A stretch of 64,000 nucleotides of DNA, from assembly GCF_015644665.1 (NCBI RefSeq), contig NZ_JADOBQ010000008.1:1-64000 (forward strand), read 5' to 3'. Of this stretch, positions 61,771-64,000 are shown in pieces. The position numbers and the translations under genes were made by a program. Every line of letters starts with the position of its first letter. The first letter of the stretch is position 1. The notes beneath the pieces are model-generated. The model was not told where the DNA came from. It ran no database searches and saw only the letters and a list, made by a program, of their open reading frames with translations. The stretch is from Roseobacter sp. MH60115. Lineage in GTDB: Bacteria > Pseudomonadota > Alphaproteobacteria > Rhodobacterales > Rhodobacteraceae.

Positions 61771-62883
61771 TTACCCGCTTGCACCGGGTGTCGTGGCAAA
61801 CAATGCACCAACCGCAAGAAGCGCGATCAGGACACCGATCAGGGCCGCGCTGAAGCGCAGCATTTTCTGTCCTTCCGGGGTCATCAGACCGGCAAGCAGG
61901 CCGCCTGCCCCGTCCCGGTCTTTCTTTTGCATCCAGGTGTAGAGGGCGACCGAGCTGACAATCACCACGCCGGAAGCCACGGACTGCCAGAAGAATTCGA
62001 TGCGCAGGGTCACCAGCGCGTTGATCATCATGCTCAGCAGCAGCACACCGGCGAAAGACCCCAGCATCGACGCGCGGCCCCCAAAGAGGGACGTGCCGCC
62101 CACAACCACCGCCGCGATGACGTGCAGGTTGAAATAGGGCGCCGATGTTGCCTGAATGGCGTTCAGCTTGCCGGTCAGCATCACACCCGCAAGGGCCGCC
62201 GCCGCACCACAAAGCACATAGGCAAAGACCTTGTGCCGTTTGACCGCAATCCCCGTCAGCTCCGCCGCCTCCGGATTGGAACCGATGGCAATGGTGTAGC
62301 GCCCGAAGTAGCTGCGGGTCAGCAGAACGTAGCCGCCGATCATCGTGGCCACACCGATCAGCACTGGGATGGGCACGAAGCCGGGGATCTGTCCGCGCCC
62401 GATATCCGTCAGGAAATCAGGGAAACGGGCCAGCACAAGACCCTTGGCCAGAACCAGCGCAAAGCCGCGGTAGACAAGGTCCATGGCCAGTGTCCCGATC
62501 AGGTCAGGCACGTTCAGCCGCGTGATGATCAGCCCGTTGATCAGCCCCATCAAGGCCCCCAGCATGATCGCAATGGGCACCGCGACATAGACGGAAAACC
62601 CGTATTGCTTGATCAAAAAGGCCATCATGATGCCCGACAGGGCGGCGATGGAACCAATGGAAAGGTCAATGCCACGTTGCGTGATGACAAAGGTCATGGC
62701 CATCGCCATGGGCATATAGAGTGCCGCATCCAGCAGGATCAGGTTGATGTTTGTCGCGCGGAAATACCGGGCCGGTTCGACCGCGCCCATGAACAGCAGG
62801 ATCGCCAGAATCATCACCATCGGACCGATGATCGCGATATAGGGCTCAAGCCGTTCAGTCAGTGGTTTTGCTGCGGTTGTCAT
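61771..62883 (-). CDS. ABC transporter permease (RbsC/sugar type)
   Basis: A 370-residue inner-membrane protein with eight or more helices (YIAIIGPMVMILAILLFMGAV, INLILLDAALYMPMAMAMTFVITQRGIDLSIGSIAALSG, VAVPIAIMLGALMGLINGLIITRLNVPDLIGTLAMDLVYRGFALVLA, VLIGVATMIGGYVLL, VFAYVLCGAAAALAGVMLTG, VIAAVVVGGTSLFGGRASMLGSFAGVLLLSMMINALVTL). The RGIDLSIGS and VVGGTSLFGG segments are diagnostic of the sugar type permeases. It overlaps the ATPase gene by ATGA and serves the two binding proteins of this operon. Confidence 0.94.
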   Translation of the reverse strand: MTTAAKPLTERLEPYIAIIGPMVMILAILLFMGAVEPARYFRATNINLILLDAALYMPMAMAMTFVITQRGIDLSIGSIAALSGIMMAFLIKQYGFSVYVAVPIAIMLGALMGLINGLIITRLNVPDLIGTLAMDLVYRGFALVLAKGLVLARFPDFLTDIGRGQIPGFVPIPVLIGVATMIGGYVLLTRSYFGRYTIAIGSNPEAAELTGIAVKRHKVFAYVLCGAAAALAGVMLTGKLNAIQATSAPYFNLHVIAAVVVGGTSLFGGRASMLGSFAGVLLLSMMINALVTLRIEFFWQSVASGVVIVSSVALYTWMQKKDRDGAGGLLAGLMTPEGQKMLRFSAALIGVLIALLAVGALFATTPGASG

Positions 62884-63638
62884 GCTGCTTCCTCCGCGCC
62901 GACGATGAGGCCGAGGACCTCCTGATTATTGCTTTGTGCGGTCTCGACAACGCCCGCACATTGGCCACGCCGCTGCACATGAATGCGGTCGGAGACCTCG
63001 AAGACATCATCCAGCGAATGGCTGATCAGGATGACGGCCAGTCCCTGCGCCTTCAGCGTCTGAATAAGCTTGAGCGTGCGTGCCGTTTCCTGCGGACCAA
63101 GAGCGGCGGTGGGTTCATCCATCACCAGCACCCGCAACCCTTCGCTGTAAACGGCGCGGGCGATGGCCACGGCCTGCCGCTGTCCGCCGGACAGGCTCTC
63201 GGTCGGGGCATCGAGCGACTTGAGCTTCACGCCCAGCCGATCCATCAACACGCGTTCGGTCTCGGAGCGCATCTTTTTGTTGTCGAGCATATTGAGGCCG
63301 AGGACGTTCTTGGTCAGCTCATTGCCCAGAAACATATTGGCTGCCGGATCGAGATGATCGGCCAGCGCCAGCGTCTGATAAACAGCATCAATGCCCACCT
63401 CGATGGCTTCGGCGTGGCTTGCGAATTCAATCTTTTTCCCGTCGAGGTAAATTTCCCCTTCGGTCGGTTGGTAGACGCCCGTCAGGATCTTGATCAGCGT
63501 GGATTTGCCCGCGCCGTTGTCACCGACAATTGCGAGCACCTCTCCGGGGTAAGCCGTCAGGTCGACACCTGACAACGCGGTCACACCGCCAAAGCGTTTG
63601 GTGATCCCTCGCATGTCTATGAGAGGTTGGTCTGTCAT
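62880..63638 (-). CDS. ABC transporter ATP-binding protein (single-domain sugar type)
   Basis: Started at ATG 63638 behind GGAGACGCAACG it is 252 residues. Walker A GDNGAGKSTLIKILTG, Q-loop AVYQTLALADHLDPAANMFLG, signature ESLSGGQRQAVAIARAV, Walker B LVMDEPTAALGP and H-loop LISHSLDDVFEVSD are all present. It is a single-domain protein rather than the fused twin-domain RbsA type, so it must work as a dimer. It overlaps the permease gene. Confidence 0.94.
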   Translation of the reverse strand: MTDQPLIDMRGITKRFGGVTALSGVDLTAYPGEVLAIVGDNGAGKSTLIKILTGVYQPTEGEIYLDGKKIEFASHAEAIEVGIDAVYQTLALADHLDPAANMFLGNELTKNVLGLNMLDNKKMRSETERVLMDRLGVKLKSLDAPTESLSGGQRQAVAIARAVYSEGLRVLVMDEPTAALGPQETARTLKLIQTLKAQGLAVILISHSLDDVFEVSDRIHVQRRGQCAGVVETAQSNNQEVLGLIVGAEEAA

Positions 63639-63716
63639 CGTTGCGTCTCCGGTCTGGGTTGGCGGGCGCCGCAAGGGGGCGACGGTCGCGATAGGGGATT
63701 GAACTTGGCCGGCCCC

Positions 63717-63733
63717 CGCTCCGTGTCGGAACG
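63717..63733 (-). terminator. Hairpin between binding protein and ATPase genes
   Basis: CGCTCCG (63717-63723) pairs with CGGAACG (63727-63733), one wobble pair when transcribed from the minus strand, loop of three. It lies after the stop of the upstream binding protein (63754) and before the ATPase. Typical of binding-protein-first operons, where it keeps binding-protein mRNA in excess. Confidence 0.4.
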
Positions 63734-63753
63734 AGGACCGCGCCTGGGAGAAC

Positions 63754-64000
63754 TTACTGATTCCAGATCTTGGAATAGGCATCCCGGTACGGAATGTCGG
63801 GGTCGAACTGGTTGCTGTCGCCCAGTTTCGCCAGACCTTCCTGTGTCACCAGCGCAGGCGAGGTGATGTAGCCCGAGCAGGCCTCGCCCTGCACCGCGCG
63901 GTTCAGCTCGTCCACCAGCTGCCACCCCTGCAGGTTCAGCGGCTCTGCCACGGTGATCGCCTGATAGCCGTTGGACCGGATACGCTGGAAGGCCGCCTCG
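63754..64000 (-). CDS. ABC transporter substrate-binding protein, C-terminal part, truncated by window end
   Basis: The reading frame is open from the window end (base 64000) to the stop at 63754, giving the last ~82 residues. The visible C-terminus reads AITVAEPLNLQGWQLVDELNRAVQGEACSGYITSPALVTQEGLAKLG and ends DPDIPYRDAYSKIWNQ, which is typical for the last lobe and tail of sugar-type binding proteins. It is the first visible gene of the operon, followed by the ATPase and permease, so it is likely the primary binding protein. The second binding protein at the far end of the operon may have a different ligand. Confidence 0.78.
   Translation of the reverse strand, partial: EAAFQRIRSNGYQAITVAEPLNLQGWQLVDELNRAVQGEACSGYITSPALVTQEGLAKLGDSNQFDPDIPYRDAYSKIWNQ

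Overview
The window looks like chromosome of an alphaproteobacterium of the Rhodobacterales (Roseobacter/Paracoccus relatives). It is GC-rich, packed with ATGA-overlapping operons, and carries the Paracoccus-type formaldehyde/methanol block: glutathione-dependent formaldehyde dehydrogenase, S-formylglutathione hydrolase, XoxF, cytochrome c-553i and XoxJ. It starts inside the last gene of a sulfur-oxidation locus (SoxF-like flavoprotein) and ends inside an ABC-transporter binding-protein gene. I see no rRNA, tRNA, CRISPR array, insertion sequence or prophage.

Layout. 1-1501: end of soxF and a secreted DUF2927-like protein. 1593-7513: a seven-gene MoxR/Bat operon (AAA ATPase, DUF58, DUF4381, two von Willebrand A membrane proteins, TPR protein, BatD-like protein). 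7687-11801: LuxR-type response regulator, FIST sensor protein and hybrid histidine kinase, the probable regulator of the C1 genes that follow. 11847-15950: small secreted proteins, a SoxYZ-like carrier and a quinoprotein-relay metallohydrolase. 16121-22438: the C1 oxidation core (frmA, fghA, cytochrome c, xoxF, xoxG, xoxJ, rhodanese-like protein). 22446-30608: PQQ-catabolism accessory genes (second SoxYZ-like carrier, two beta-propellers, SRPBCC, DUF3280, ABC-type binding proteins and an ABC importer). XoxF would oxidise methanol or another alcohol in the periplasm, pass electrons to the c-type cytochromes, and deliver formaldehyde to the glutathione pathway.

30763-38345: a TPP riboswitch followed by a ten-gene thiamine operon, thiD-thiO-thiS-thiG-thiE-thiF-(thiY-like SBP)-tenA-ATPase-permease, joining thiazole synthesis, coupling, and uptake/salvage of pyrimidine precursors. 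38478-39278: a lone endonuclease/exonuclease/phosphatase-fold protein.

39516-53559: the most unusual part, a 14-kb operon of five very large uncharacterised proteins (754, 1114, 869, 1427 and 511 aa), four of the junctions being translationally coupled or nearly so. The first protein has a glycine-rich membrane hairpin, the second resembles DUF6603, and the fourth begins with a complete EF-Tu domain-2 beta-barrel and no GTPase domain. No phage-tail, secretion or toxin-delivery gene accompanies them, and I can assign no function; it is the best candidate here for an undescribed system.

53560-64000: a looser, visibly less GC-rich stretch with a solitary periplasmic binding protein, a membrane GGDEF-EAL protein, an HD-domain protein and a PEP-mutase-family enzyme, separated by long non-coding gaps. 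It is followed by a minus-strand sugar-type ABC transporter operon (two binding proteins, ATPase, permease) with a GlcG/HbpS-like protein and stable intergenic hairpins.
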